Source: Imbricaverruca yamaguchii | Lineage: Eukaryota > Arthropoda > Thecostraca > Neoverrucidae | Direction of reading: 5' to 3' | Assembly (NCBI GenBank): GCA_034440575.1 | Contig: JAOTOL010001635.1 | Location: 2,711,001-2,775,000, forward strand | Length of the DNA stretch: 64,000 nucleotides | Shown here: piece after piece, positions 23,103 through 36,600 of the stretch | How the letters are laid out: every line of letters starts with the position of its first letter | Numbering within the stretch: position 1 is the stretch's first letter | Notes under the pieces: generated by a model | The model's database searches: none | Told to the model about the DNA's origin: nothing | What the model saw: the letters and a program-made list of their open reading frames with translations, nothing else | Position numbers and translations under genes: made by a program

Positions 23103-23262
23103 AGGGGGTTGAGAAGACAGAATCGATTCCGGGTCAAGAGGTGGCATCATCGAAGGACAATCGTTGGCGATGTTGACGATGTTGAGGAAAGCATTTGGTC
23201 CAGGCAGTGACGGATCGAGCAGACCTGTAGCAGCCGCGCGAATGAACTGTTTGCATTGCTGG
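23103..23262 (-). CDS. Unidentified internal exon
   Basis: Minus-strand open frame of about 52 codons ending at a strong donor (CCCCCT|GTGAGTACA; GT at 23102-23101), with a candidate acceptor ATGCACAG just before it (AG at 23264-23263, or alternatively one four bases further in). The peptide includes QQCKQFIRAAATGLL and NIANDCPSMMPPLDPESIL, with ordinary protein composition and no low complexity. The upstream polypyrimidine tract is poor, so the 5' limit is less certain than the 3' limit. An upstream in-frame stop lies a few codons beyond. I do not recognise the family. The 82-bp minisatellite begins about 60 bases into the following intron. Confidence 0.4.
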
Positions 23263-23734
23263 CTGTGCATATCATGCGATGACGCGCGTCGTCATCAATG
23301 AGCCAGTCGTCACGCCCACCCACAGACTTGATTTGCTTCGCTTAATTCGATCTCATCACCATTCGTAGTGACAATTTAAAATCTGCTGTAACCATTTTGT
23401 TGACGGGCGGAACATTCCCATGTGCAAGAAGATGCATCAATAGCCTATGTTCGTGTGAATAACTGAAATCTGTATTCGTTTTCACGGCCATTGCGGGTGT
23501 ATTTTCGTTACCAATCCCGCGGTCCACCGGTGAAACAGTGTGGGCGGCCCCATTAGCCGTAAATCTGCATAAAGTGCGTCGTGAACCACCCAATAAACAA
23601 CAGGTGTATTTTCGTTGGGTTGCTTACTGGATACATATGTTTTGGTCTGGCTCTGGCAATTTCATGATTGTGGGATGCAACCAGAAACTGAAAAAAATCG
23701 CGCAGAGCAAAATAGCAACGATAGCGTGTGCGGG

Positions 23735-24255
23735 GCGAGTCAGGATGTGTGGATGTGGTCCGCACCGCTGCAGTCAGCTCGGAGGTCTGTACGTCCACCG
23801 CGCGTTTATCTCCGCCACGGGGCCAATGCGATTCAGCGCGCCAGTCGCGGGCGTGGGTGCCGTCGGCCAGCTCAGGGACAATCACACCTGGTCACGTCAG
23901 CCGACGGTGGCCCTGTGGCGCGCCGGCTCGAGCCGGAGCTGGGGCCACCCGCCGGTTCACCTTGACTGACACTCTCCTGGGGCTGCCGGTCGGCGGGCCG
24001 GCACCGCCGCCACCGACTGCAGCGCCGCCGAGCGGCGGAACCCGCAGCTCCGAGCGGCTACTTTCACCACAGAAGGCCTGCTGCGCCGGCCACAGCCAGC
24101 ATCCACAGCAATATGGCGACGCCCTGTCGTCAGGCTTCGCTGTGAACGTGGCCATCGTGTGTGTGCGTGTACCGAGAACGGGTGTGCACCTGCCGCCCCG
24201 CCGTGACCCGAGCCAGGTGAGGGTCGACAATTCTGGCCGGAGGGCCTTGGTTGGC
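23735..24255 (+). promoter_or_regulatory. CpG island, possible chaoptin promoter and 5'-UTR exon
   Basis: GC/CpG-rich block about 1.3 kb upstream of the chaoptin-like start codon. The coding exon of that gene is preceded by a splice acceptor (CCTTGCCCTGCAG, AG at 25555-25556), so an upstream non-coding exon must exist. A good donor (GAGCCAG|GTGAGG, GT at 24217-24218) at the 3' edge of this island is the best candidate seen. This is an inference. Confidence 0.35.
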
Positions 24256-25556
24256 GCTCGGACAGGATGTGCGGATTGACCTTGAGTTCAGCTCTCTAGA
24301 TCCAGACGGGACGGATGGTGTACTGTGCACATTGGCGTTCACCGTGATAATTTTATCTGTTGATTCACACGAAGGCAGCCTGTACTTGTGTAAGACTGAT
24401 ATAGCTTCCGTTGTGAAACTTGCTCTGCTGTGCCTTTTAGCGTAATATCTCTTTCATGAATGCACTTCCGGTATCTCTCGATATGAAGCCGTTCGCTTCC
24501 TTTACTGTATTCATCCCCACAATTCAAGTATGTTTGTCGTATCTACTTCATCACAATAAAGCTTAGAAGAAGCAGTGGGCGTAAAGTTGTCTTTCACGTC
24601 GTCGAATTGCATCAGGGGTTCAGCTTGGAATTATGCATCTAAAGGTGAAAATCGGATACTTTCAAAGAAAGTTTAATGGTGCAGACCGTATTTCGGTTTC
24701 TGCTTACCGCGGCTGACGTCCTTTATGAGTAACAGAGAGCTTTGCATTCTGGATATCGGACTCTAGTGAATATTTAGGCATTACACCTTCTTCAAGAGCA
24801 ACTAGGCGAATCTTAGTAGCAAACAGGCGCCTAAACTGGTTCGCCTACTAGCCTTTAGTAAGGTATAGTGTTTACTTTGGTCAAACTTGGGGATTGTACG
24901 TTGGGCATTGTTGTTGCTATCAAGTTATGTTCTTACCTTAATATTAAAATCAACATGCTCGATGGCCGTCCTACGTTAAATTGAACTATCTACCATTGAG
25001 CACTATCGCCCAATATTCGACTTGCAAGCTATTCTGCTATATAGTAGCATTTTCCTCCATGATCGAAGTGTAAGACTTTTAGCGAATATTTAGGCTTTGT
25101 TGCATAAACTTGACGACAATCCTCTTTCAAACCTAAACAAATAGATGACGGAATTAGTGAATCATGAATTCAGTAATTTTTACCTACGAAGCTGTCACAC
25201 CTACCTTCGTCTTTGCGTCCATGCTTTTCCCCGCCAATTGTTTTACTCATTAGCAGTAACTTTTGCGAACTCCGGTGATTCATATGTTTCAGGAATCCTA
25301 CAATTTTGCATGCTTCCCAGGGGATAGATAATAACATTGTATTGTTGTTAGGGCTGAGGAACATGAACATCAGGACGATTGATGGGGGGTTTGCTTGCAT
25401 AATGCAAGCTGTTTCCGCGAGCGAAACATATGTTGCCTTGCGATATCAAGAATTATTTACCATCCGAAATTAACTTGTTGTAAGTAGATCCGAATGCAAA
25501 GCAAAATATTGTGTATCCTGCCAGTATATAATCGTGCATGCATCCTTGCCCTGCAG
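24256..25556 (+). other. Likely 5'-UTR intron of the chaoptin-like gene
   Basis: AT-rich, with no open frames of note. It ends in the acceptor CCTTGCCCTGCAG at 25556. Confidence 0.35.
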
Positions 25557-25581
25557 GTGAGCAGCAGAGGCTCCAGTCGAC

Positions 25582-27650
25582 ATGCACGCCTGCTGGGTGG
25601 TTCTGCTGGCCGTGGTGGCGGCAGCAGTGCCGGCCGCCTCCAAATGGGCGCCGCCGCCGCCGCGCTTCACGTGCCCCCAGCGCAGCATCCTGCACTACCC
25701 GTGCCGCTGCGTGGCCGGCGGCGACCTCGGCATCCACATGGTGTGCGAGAACACCAACCTGGCGCAGATCGCCGTGGCGCTGCGCAACGTGCGCGTGCCG
25801 ATGGACTCGCTGCTGCTGAGCCAGTGCAGCATCTCGCGGCTGCACGGCAACGTGTTCCACGCGGTGTCGGCGCGCTCCCTGCGCATCGAGGACACGCCCA
25901 TCGCCAGCATCGGCGCCGACGCGTTCGTCGGCATCAACAACACGCTGCAGAACCTGACGCTGTCCAACACGATGCTCACGGAGTTGCCCGTCGAGGCGTT
26001 CTCGGTGCTGACCAATACGTCCGTGCTGGAAATTATCGGCAGCGACATCACCTATATTCCCCGAGAACGCCTTTCTTGGATTGGTAAAAATGTCCGACCT
26101 GGTCATCCGGAAGTCCAACATTGGTTCAGTGCATGCCAAGGCCTTTGTTGGGCTGAGGAATTTAAGAAAGCTATCCTTGGCGTACAACAATCTGAGCACA
26201 CTGCCGTCTAATATGCTCATGTTTAACAGAAAGTTGAACAATCTCGACCTGGCGTACAACAACTTCACCAAACTCAGTTCGAAATTCTACAAGAATTCCA
26301 GAGGTTTGATATGGTGCAACATGTCAAACAACGCAATCACAGACCTGGGAAGAGGCACATTTGGGCGGAACAGTGAGTTGGGCTACCTCGATATGGGTCA
26401 TAATCTAATAACGACAATCGGATCAAACGAGTTCCGAGCTGTGCGCTCAATGCGGCGACTGTTCTTCAACGACAACAACATCACTAGAATCGGCAGAGGC
26501 ACATTCAAAGCCATCAGGAAAGTGGGCACGCTTGATTTTGCGAGGAACAAAATCAAAGTAATTGACTTCCAGATGTTCTACGAGCTGGACTACCTGGAGA
26601 TAATTAAATTTCAGGAAAATGAAATAACAGAAATTCAAAAAAATGCTTTTAAGGATTTGTACTTGACAGCAATTAATATGAGCCACAATCAGATAGCTGC
26701 GATCGATAAGGATGCATTCATTAATTGCAACAACATGACATTCCTGGACTTCAGCTATAATAACCTCACGGAGCTTAACGCAGACTCATTCGATAATTCG
26801 GACTTGACTGAGTTGCGAATACAGCACAATCATCTGACGAGCATGTCCCAGGTCCCCTTCGACAAGTTCACTCTAATCCGCATTCTTAATATGTCGCACA
26901 ACCAAGTTCAAGAGATTCCCCGAGGGACATTTCCAGACTTGTATGAACTACACACTATCGACGTCAGCCACAACCAGATCAACAAAATTAAAAGCACTGT
27001 CTTCAACTCGCTGTTCTCCCTGCGCCACCTAGATCTAAGCCACAACCTGATGGAGGAGCTGAAGGCTTCCACCATCGGCACGCTTCCCTCCCTCTTGGAT
27101 ATCGATATCAGCCACAATCGTCTGAAAAAGCTCAGCTCTGGCTCTTTCCGCCAGTTAAGCTCACTCAGGAAACTCCACATCGGGCATAACATGCTGGACA
27201 AGGTGGTCAACATACCGCAGTCGCTCTCGCGACTCTTCATGTCTCACAACCTGATCGCCAGCATCCGGCCGGGTCGCACCTGGCCGACCATGAACTCGCT
27301 GATCGAGCTCGACCTCGACCACAACCTGCTGGCCGATAACCTCGAGTCGCGCTCCTTCGAGAACCTGCGCACCGTGCGCTTCCTGCACATGCGCAACAAC
27401 TCAATCACCATGCCGCCGTGGGGAGCGCTGGCCGACATGACCACCCTGCAGCACCTCTACCTGGACGACAACCACATCACCACGCTGGGACGCGGCGCCT
27501 TCGGCAAGATCATCGTGCTGTTCGAGCTGTCGCTGCGTCGCAACGGGCTCCGAGAAGTGGCGCAGCGCGCGTTCGAACAGAACCAGCAGCTCATCAACCT
27601 GACGCTGGCTGAGAATGAGATCGAGCACATCCCAAACGAGGCCTTCAAAG
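25582..27650 (+). CDS. chp: Chaoptin-like, coding exon 1
   Basis: Encodes residues 1-690: signal peptide MHACWVVLLAVVAAAVPAAS, N-terminal cap and about 26 LRRs. The first 170 codons are very GC-rich and the remainder is not. The frame changes at the A run 26086-26090: upstream it reads ITYIPRERLSWIG, downstream MSDLVIRKSNIGSVHAKAF. With four A the two halves join as one LRR (WIGKMSDLVIRK). With five, as here, translation would stop after about 40 foreign residues. No intron can be fitted at this point. The exon ends AAAG|GTCAGC in phase 1. Confidence 0.85.
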
Positions 27651-30600
27651 GTCAGCAGCACTACATAAGATGTGGACCGGCTGTTACGCTGACCATGTGT
27701 GCTTAGATTGTATTTTGGTGCCAAGGTTTAACCGATTCTGATCTTGTTCAGCTACCATGCAAAGCAGATGATCTACTGAAATCTACTTGTAACATTTGGT
27801 GATGCAATGCATGCGCCATCTGTGACCTAGGAAGTATCGGGATGGGGGGGGGGGAAGCGCCATGTGAATGTCGTAAATTTCCCATAGCGATCTAGGTTTC
27901 GAATTATAATTAATTGAGTTGGTGGTAGAAGCCATTCTGTGGAGATGGGGAGGGATAGTCAGTGGGAAGGCCACGTGCTGTGCCACCAAGGCAACCATAT
28001 TCAGGGAATAGTGCAGGCTGCTGCAATTTTCTACAGTTCCACATATTCTGCTGAATTTTAGTGAAGGTATAACGTTAACTTTATCCTTCAAAAGTTCCAA
28101 ACTTCAGAAGCTTCTCGGAATTGGTTACAGTTCTGTGCTCGAATCGTGAACCACGTCGCTCTCACAGTACGGTTCGTCCCCAATACTGTTTGCCTGATAC
28201 GCCCACGCCATTTTTCAAATGCTCCTGTGCCACTGAGAAACACCGACAGGATTGGCGTAAAATGACACTCACGAGCACATTAAGCAATGGTAGCAGTTGC
28301 CGGCGACAGCGGGTTCAGGGGGACGGGCCAGAGGAGCTCTCTTTATGGCGAAAAAGTGTGCGTGCTGTCCTGTAAAAACAGCTGGCGCTAATACTGACAC
28401 TCTTCAGCTGTAGCCTCCCTTTCATTACTTCAAATCCTGGATCGATTGCTGGTTCGCCGCCGTCAACAAGATTGTATGACTAAAGTGCGCTTTTCTCGCA
28501 AGTGCGCTTTTCCCTTTGTATTGTATGACTAAAGTGCGCTTGCTGAACAAATGTCGGGTCAAGTCCCTGGCATCTATCAGGACTCCTCATATCCAAGGGT
28601 GCAGCCAAGGATGGACCGTGGGTCCGCCCCTCCCATCACCCTAGCAACCAAAAATACACTTACAATACAATTTAAAAAAAAAAATTCACCATGTAAAAAG
28701 CCATACATTTTCGGCGCACTTCGCACACCGACAGCGACCTCTGCTTCATGGACATTTTTTTCCTCGGCTCCCATTAAGAAAAGCCTACCTCGCCTCTGTT
28801 CATATCAAAGCATCACATGACCAAATATTTCTCCGCATTCGAACCTGCAAAGGCCTGAGAATAGAGGAGATCCCATTGGCAGACATTTTGGATCCAGAAG
28901 CGTTGAAGTAAAACGGAAATGAGCATGTGTAAAAGTCAATCACATCTAAGTCCATGCACAGCTCCAATTGCGTAGAAGCTCTGTGACATCTTATGACGCT
29001 TCTCTTTTCAAGATATCGGCACATTTGACAACTCCTCTCTAATGTTTGGAATTCTGGATGTGTTTTTGACATATGTTGTCCATCTCAGGTCTCGTTGCAC
29101 TGAACAAGCTCGACCTGTCCCACAACAAGCTTATGGTCATGAGCAACAAAACACATGGACTGTTCGATGACTGCTTGTCGCTAAGAAAGGTAAGGCCGAC
29201 ATGCAGGTGCAGCCACGACACTGGCACATTTATGCACTCCGGCACTTTGAGTTTGAACACGTTTTTATCGGGCTGAATAAAACTATGGCGCCACGCAGTG
29301 GCTTCGCTGTAGGTAGCCTTAGGTAAAACAGGTTTTCAATGCAAATTGGGTTCCGGAAAATGCTACTCATGATTCATAGACATGACAATGTAGGCAATGC
29401 TATGTTTTTTTATTCAGTTTATTCAATGCCTAGTTAGGAGCGAAGCCGAGAAAGGATCGATCGTCTTCGTTCTACTATAAGGAAAAAGTCAGCGACTAAC
29501 TGTGTTTTACATTTTTAATGACGTCAAAACAGCACGAGGTGTTAAAAGGCCTATTGTAGGGTTCATAAATGATAATTGGAAACGTTCTGCTTTTCCAATT
29601 ATTATTTATCGCATAACTCGCAAAACCCCCGCTCGGCATCTTCCTGTGAGGCGCATCAGTTGTGTTTAATTACCCTTCGACCTGATTTATCGCGACATTC
29701 TATTTATATCTTCCACGATTTCAAAGGTAAGAGTCATAGGCTCGTGCTGTGCAACCTTGAGTCCGTTATGTATTCCATTCATTAAAGTTAACCAAATGAC
29801 GGTCAGAAACATACCCTACTAAGCATGCGCCCGAGGAGATTTGCCATCTTGTCTTAAAAAAATTGCGCTTGACCTTGGTCTCGTGCAAAATGTCTTTTAC
29901 AGTATCCGACTTCAAATTTTCTTCCGAGCGCCTTTCAGTAATATATGTGCAATAGGTCCTACATCTACTTTTCCCATTGCATTATTCTGCATGTGGTTAG
30001 AGTTTACATTTCACCGCTCGTACGGACTCACGAACGAATCGAGGAAAACAAAATCAGTAATAAAATGCACACGACACAAATTCTCGAGTTTAGCTGTTCT
30101 GGAAATAAATATATCAAAGGACTTAAGTACCGTTGTGAAGAGTTGCATCTCATTAAGGACACAACATTTATATGCCACGCTCCCATATTCAAACTGTCGG
30201 CACGAATATCCGCACCACTCCATATGCCCAGTTTACTTCCTTAACACCCTCTCGGATGGTGGTTAAATCCCCCCGGAAAATACAGAACAAATCACTGCAC
30301 ACAGCAGCGGCAAAATCACCGTGGTTGTAGATAATCGAGCAGAGGGTCATTCGCGAAAATTTCACTTATAATGTGAACGGTCACCGAGCTAGCCTTGAAC
30401 AAAGTAGGTTCATCACTTTTGAAAAATGCCATTTTGGGAAAACATTTTTTTTTTAACGGGAAAACTCCAGCGCTGAAGATAGACCTTATACATTTGTTCC
30501 AGCATAAGTTCAGTTGGAGCATCACCTATTAAGTACTACACAAATAAAATAATAAATTTGTGACCTGAGGTCAGAGGTGAAAAAACGGCCTACTCGGCCA

Positions 30601-33600
30601 CGAGCGTGGGTGAGAGATATATGAAAAATATATCCGGTTGTGGTGACAACCTACGGTACCGTATTATCATTGCGTATGGATTGCATTTATCATCAGGCCG
30701 CTTTTCCTCTTAACATACCCAGTCAATTTGTATTTTCTAACCATACAGACATATACGTACTCATTTTGTTTCAGTGCATGTATCAGAAGCGTACAGAAAC
30801 AATTTAGTAGCTATGATGGAGGGGCAGGGGGTGGGGGCTGAAAAAAAAAAACTATACCACTCGTGGTAAAATCCATAGGTTTTAACATTGCCGTGGTAAG
30901 CCTGTCACCTACGAACTGTCCCATCGCCGTACAGAGATTGAGCCCGACGCAACAGTTCCGTTTTCCAGCGCAGTTTGTGGCGTGTGGCACGGCTCACATC
31001 ACAGGTAACGATATATGGCTGACATCACGTGAAAGCTCCAAATGTTGGCTATCCGTCTGGTACAATTTCGTTGCGGTCGGGTCAACGTGTTGCGCGTGCA
31101 CGTCACCGAGATCTTGAGAGAACGGGTGCCCGGTGAATGACTGGTCGCCCATAGGAATAGCATGTAAAACTGGGATTTTGCGTTCGGAAAATCACCAATT
31201 TTAGCGCTCCCCATCGACCCGATTCAAACCGAAATATCTCGACAACCAATGGACCGATTGACACCAAACCAACACCTCAGTATTGCCACGACAATTGTCA
31301 ACATCGTCGTGGCAACGGTTTCCGAGTCACGCGCCACGCGCACGCGAGTGGGGTGTGAAAATCGGAAGCGACGTTTTTGGGCGTTTTTCACTATTTGGTC
31401 TGGTTCTCGGAAACGGCTAAACTTAGCGACTTGCCGTCACCTTCACATCATGGCCCCATTTATCGACTATAATTTTCAAATTGACGATCAGTGGCTGCAG
31501 AGTGTGCGGGCGCAGTCATCGTGACAAGGGCTGCACGTGTTTCAGTCAGTGAAAAAGGCTCCGCTTTCCACCGTCTCCACACCACTGTCGAATGACAATT
31601 CGTGGAGAAAGTTGAACGTGCGGATAGCCCCACTCTTTGTGATGCTCACAGGTCCTTCCGGATTTTATCCATCACCAATACTTTTGTTGCAATCGTCGAT
31701 GCCCGCAACCGTTACCAAGGAGTCACTTTCGGCAATCTCAATCGGCGGACGGGCGGAACAGTATCCTGTCACTTTCCAGAGACTGAATCCGACGCAACAG
31801 TTCCGTTTTCCGGCGCAGGTTGTTTTCAAAGCTGGTTTCAGTGTGCAAGTATCTACCTAATAAGTACCAAGGCGCTGTTGAAGCTGAACTTGTGTATGTT
31901 TGCGTAGGTGCTGTTTCGTCTCTGAGAGACGGGAGTCATGAAAGTATTGCAAACATGGTCTTGTCTTTGATGTTGGCCGCGAAAAAAAAATATTATTTTA
32001 TCTCCAGGAGGTCTTCCACCCCATTTGTCCAAAAGAGCAATCGAGTCTGACAATGACTGCAATCTCCTTGATGTTTGGTCATGATCATGGGAGCATTAAA
32101 CACGGAGCATGACCGTGAGAAGTGCGAAAATAGTTTTTTTTTATGACAGAAACAAATCACATCATTCTCCAACTTCGGATGCAACACAGTTTTCCTCTCA
32201 TAATCCAGGATTCAGATTAGAAGAAAAGTGTTCAAAGTCCTCTGTTCTATGCCAACCTGTAATGCCACATAATTTTCCTCCCCAATTCCAGAATTCCAAA
32301 ACATAAACTCTAACCCAAACATATTATTTCAGCCATTTTCCCACACTGCAGACTTCTGTAATCCTTATCATAAAGACATAAAATATTAGTGCAACTATGA
32401 GCCACAAGGGCCCTTCTTGGTTGCACTCTGTACACTGAACCAGTTCCCCAACAAATCTGTCAATCAGCCCTCCCTGTAATACTGAAAAGCAAGCCCTCTA
32501 TTCTTATAATGATTGTCTATGCTGTTTTTAAAGATGTTCAATGTGCTGCTACTGACAATGTTCTCTGACAGCTGATTCCAGTGTTCTACTACCCTGTTGG
32601 TGAAGACAGTCTGCCTTAACCTTGTTCTGCTGTGGTTAACTTTAATTTAGAATTTATTACCTCTAATTGCATCATTTATGTTCAATTCAAGCATTTCCCC
32701 AAGATATCCCCTTTCCAGACCATGGACAAATTTAAAGACCTCGATGAGATCTCCTCTCAGCCTTCTATATCTAAGTGAAAGCATATTCAATTTCTTAAAC
32801 CTTTCCTCTATGCCGGTTGCTTATGCATTACCCATTTTGTAGCCTCTTTGTACTCTCTCTAAAAGCCAACAATCTTTTCATAGCTAGGAGACCAAGCTTT
32901 ATGCATATTCCAAATGTGGCCTGACGTATGCACAGTAAAGCTTCCTGATCACTTCCACTTCTGTGTGATACATTCCTATTTATTGCCCCGAGCATTCTCA
33001 GTGCCTTCTTCCTGGCTTCCTTGGTTTGTTCTGATGCCCACAGTTTTGTGTTTAGAATAACACCTAAATCCTTCTCCTGTTGAGTCACTGATAGCACTTG
33101 ATCACCTATCAATTATGGAGCCTTCATATGCTGCTTACCTACATGCATGATTTTGCACTTATCAAAATTAAATTTCATTTGCCATTCTTCGGACCACTTC
33201 ACAGTTCGTCTAAGCCTTTTTGCAGCGAGATATGCCCATCTTGACCTGTTATTGCCCTAAAGACCTTCAAATCATCCGCAAATTTCAAAACTTTACTGCT
33301 TAAGCCACTTTCAATGTTATTTACAAATATAATGAACAGTAGTGGCCCCAGTACTGACCCCTTGGGGACTCCACTAAGAACATTTTGCCATGATGACTGT
33401 ACAATTTAGCATCACTCTTTGCTGTCTATCTGAAAGCCACAACTCTATCCATTTTAAGATGCTACCTGCAGTACCATGGGACTAAAGCTGCATCATTAAC
33501 CGTTTATGGGGTACCTTGTCAAAGGCCTTACCAAAGTCAAGATATGCTACAGCAACCTGATTTCCCTGATCAAATTGTTCTGTGGCGAAGTTCAAAAAGT

Positions 33601-36600
33601 CCAAGAGGTTTGTGAGGCACTGTCACTTATCATGACAGCAAATGTTTTGGTTCTTCCAATATGAGTCTTTATTTGAATAATTTAATCTGGTCACTTCCAC
33701 GGGTTTTATTTATTTGTGTCAGGGCCCATGTTTTGCCATAAACAGAACTTCCTGCATTGACCAAGAGGTTTAAAACATAAATTACTTGAAACTAACGCAA
33801 AATATGACCTATGACATTCTGCCCTTAATATTGGTGCTATATTGACTACCTTATTGTACAAGGGAATTCAATTTGTATTGGTGAATTTCATTTTCAACGA
33901 GTCATTCGATCTGGAGAACAGCATGTTGTAATACCATGTGCATTCGCATGATTAGGATGGTGTGACCATCGATTCCCCTCAGAAATGCTTATTTTTAGTT
34001 AGAAAGCAAAATAACATACTATTATTGTTTAATAACTAAAATAGTCTGGCCTGGTTTACCATACCTCCTTTTAAATTGTTTCTTCAATATGGGCACAAAT
34101 TGTGTGTTCAGTAATAAAAATGTTAAAATATCTAACCTGGTCTGATCTTTTTTTTTAAATATTTTTGTCTGACATACATGAGCATATTTTCACAATAAAA
34201 GCTAGCTTAACCTGTGGTTTTACTTTGCCAAGTAAAATGTCTGCACAACATATTGTGAGCACATTAAACCGCAATAATAACGCACCATAGATGGATATTG
34301 ATGGATACGCGCCATAGAAGCAAGATTAGCTTATAGTGTGTGCTGTAATTTGACATATTAATTAATAATTGAAGGTCGTATATAATTGAACAAATTGGAG
34401 ATCATATATGGACTAAAGCGTTCTTCTTTGTTAGATTTCAGCGGCATTGTCGATATTTCGCGCTCACACACATGCATACGGGTCTTAAGGTGAAATATCA
34501 ACATGTGACAGCCTGGTGGTGTTCGATATTCTGTAGGTGACAGGCTGGACACTTTTTTCACCTCAGGCTGAGGTCATATCATGAGCCCAGGTCAATGTCA
34601 AAATTACAACTTTACATTTGTGTTTAACAATTCTCTACTTATCATCCCAGCTCCAAACCGGAATATATGGCATACTATAACGTCCTCTATTAGTTTCAGG
34701 TGAACGTAGGATCAAGTCATTACGATATTGTCCAAAAGGCGTGGTGAAATACCTATACTTCGCAGAGGTCAAGGCGATATATGGATGACTATTTAGTTTA
34801 TGAACGCATACATTCGGCCCCAAATGACACCGAATAATGCTTCTATACAGAGGAGCAATCAAGAGGCCGTCAATTGTCAATTGTCAATAGTCCGTATAAA
34901 CAAGCCAAAATGCACTGAGTTACGCACCCCACAAAACGTTTTGGTACAAACTGGGCTTCTCGCCAATACATTTCGCGTAGGAAGAAAACAATGAGCGAAA
35001 TCAGCGAGCATGTTCGCTAGTTATGCATCGTAAAATCGCACATTCATTGCAACTCGTTTTGAACCAATGACGTAGGAACTTGGAATTTGCACAGGTGAGA
35101 AAAGCCCTAAAGCACCACATATCCTATTAATTTCGTTGTGTTAGCTCTATTAATTTCCGATATCTCATGGGGTCAAATAAATCCCCACCTGAATACGTAA
35201 GGATCAGTCATACATCCGAATGAGTATTGAATTATACATAATATTGAGATTAGTCGAAATATGGCAATTCCAACTCTTTGTTTCCTGTATTTCTTTCCTG
35301 ATGACTTCGACAAGAACAATCCTAAGTCTACTCTGCACCAATTGTGATGAACCTGCTGCCTTGCATTTAGGTGAATATTTAAGGCTTTCTCAGAGGTGAA
35401 TAAGTAAACATATATTTGTTATCTTTTGAGATCTTTCGAGAAAACAGATTTAAGAGCTATTATGGTTGTTTTCCTGGGCAAAAGGAACAGTTCCCGGCTA
35501 ATCAAAATGAATATCGTAAGTTGTGCATTCACAATGGAAAGATCTTGACTTGTCACTTTGAGTATTCATCAAGTTGTACCCATTTTAGTCATTCTTATTC
35601 TGGAAGAATATCTTTTTTAAATGTAGCTGTCTTTCCACATTATCGTGAAGTTTCAGGTACTTTCAGGTCTAAACATAGCCACAAATTAGTCAACTAGCTA
35701 CTTCATTTTTAGTAGGTCAGCTCGTCAGTTCGATTGATCGTGGTATTGTCAGTTGCTGTATTACAGGAAATTGCGCCTTATGTGGGTAGAGTTCCAACGG
35801 GAAGCACTAACGGGTGTAGGTACCCCGAGTACTATCGTTCGTTACCAAACACTACTAGGGCATCAAGTAATACAGAATAGCGACCGAACTAGCTAGAGAC
35901 ACCATCTTCGCAAACATTATTGTTTCATTACTGCATTCATGGCAGTTCGAAGCTAAAGCTATTCCGCATTTGTGCTTTCCTCTCAAGTGTCATTACAAAT
36001 GCATGTTTGGCACATCATGCCGTTTGCTATCACTGGTCCGTGCGTGTGTTACTGTTCATGAATCAACATGCATCTATGGTAGTCAGTGCCAACTTTTTTT
36101 TGCTAATCACTGTCTTGGATGCAGTAATATTTCCTATATTCGTCTGCACACGCTATTACAAATATTGTTCATGCTGGTCCTTCCTATGGCCTGCTGTCCA
36201 AGATTCAGGACATCTCAGGAATGTATCAGGATGCAGATGGAAATGTCATCAGTCGCCGTAAGTCTGGTTTACTCGAATAACATGTGCATTCTTTTGAACC
36301 GTTTCACTGGTTCAACTTCTATTAAAATAAAATTGGACGATCTCAATGAACAATTTGTAACCCACATGAATAACAGATGCAAAGAAACCTTGCAAAAGGT
36401 AGAATATTTAACCCACGGTTCTACTTGACGTAGTAAAACCTATGAATAAAACCCACGGACGCAGGAACATGTGTGTAAGAAACAACATACTTTTTTTTAG
36501 AGAGACTCATAACCATTGGTGGCATCGGTGCTTCAAGACAAGAACTGATCCCAAAAGCGCATACTTACAACCTTGATCGGAGTCGATTGGAAGTTACTCC

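Noticed and set aside
25453..26271. 272-codon minus-strand ORF over chaoptin exon 1
   Set aside because: Shadow of the GC-rich coding exon; no domain.
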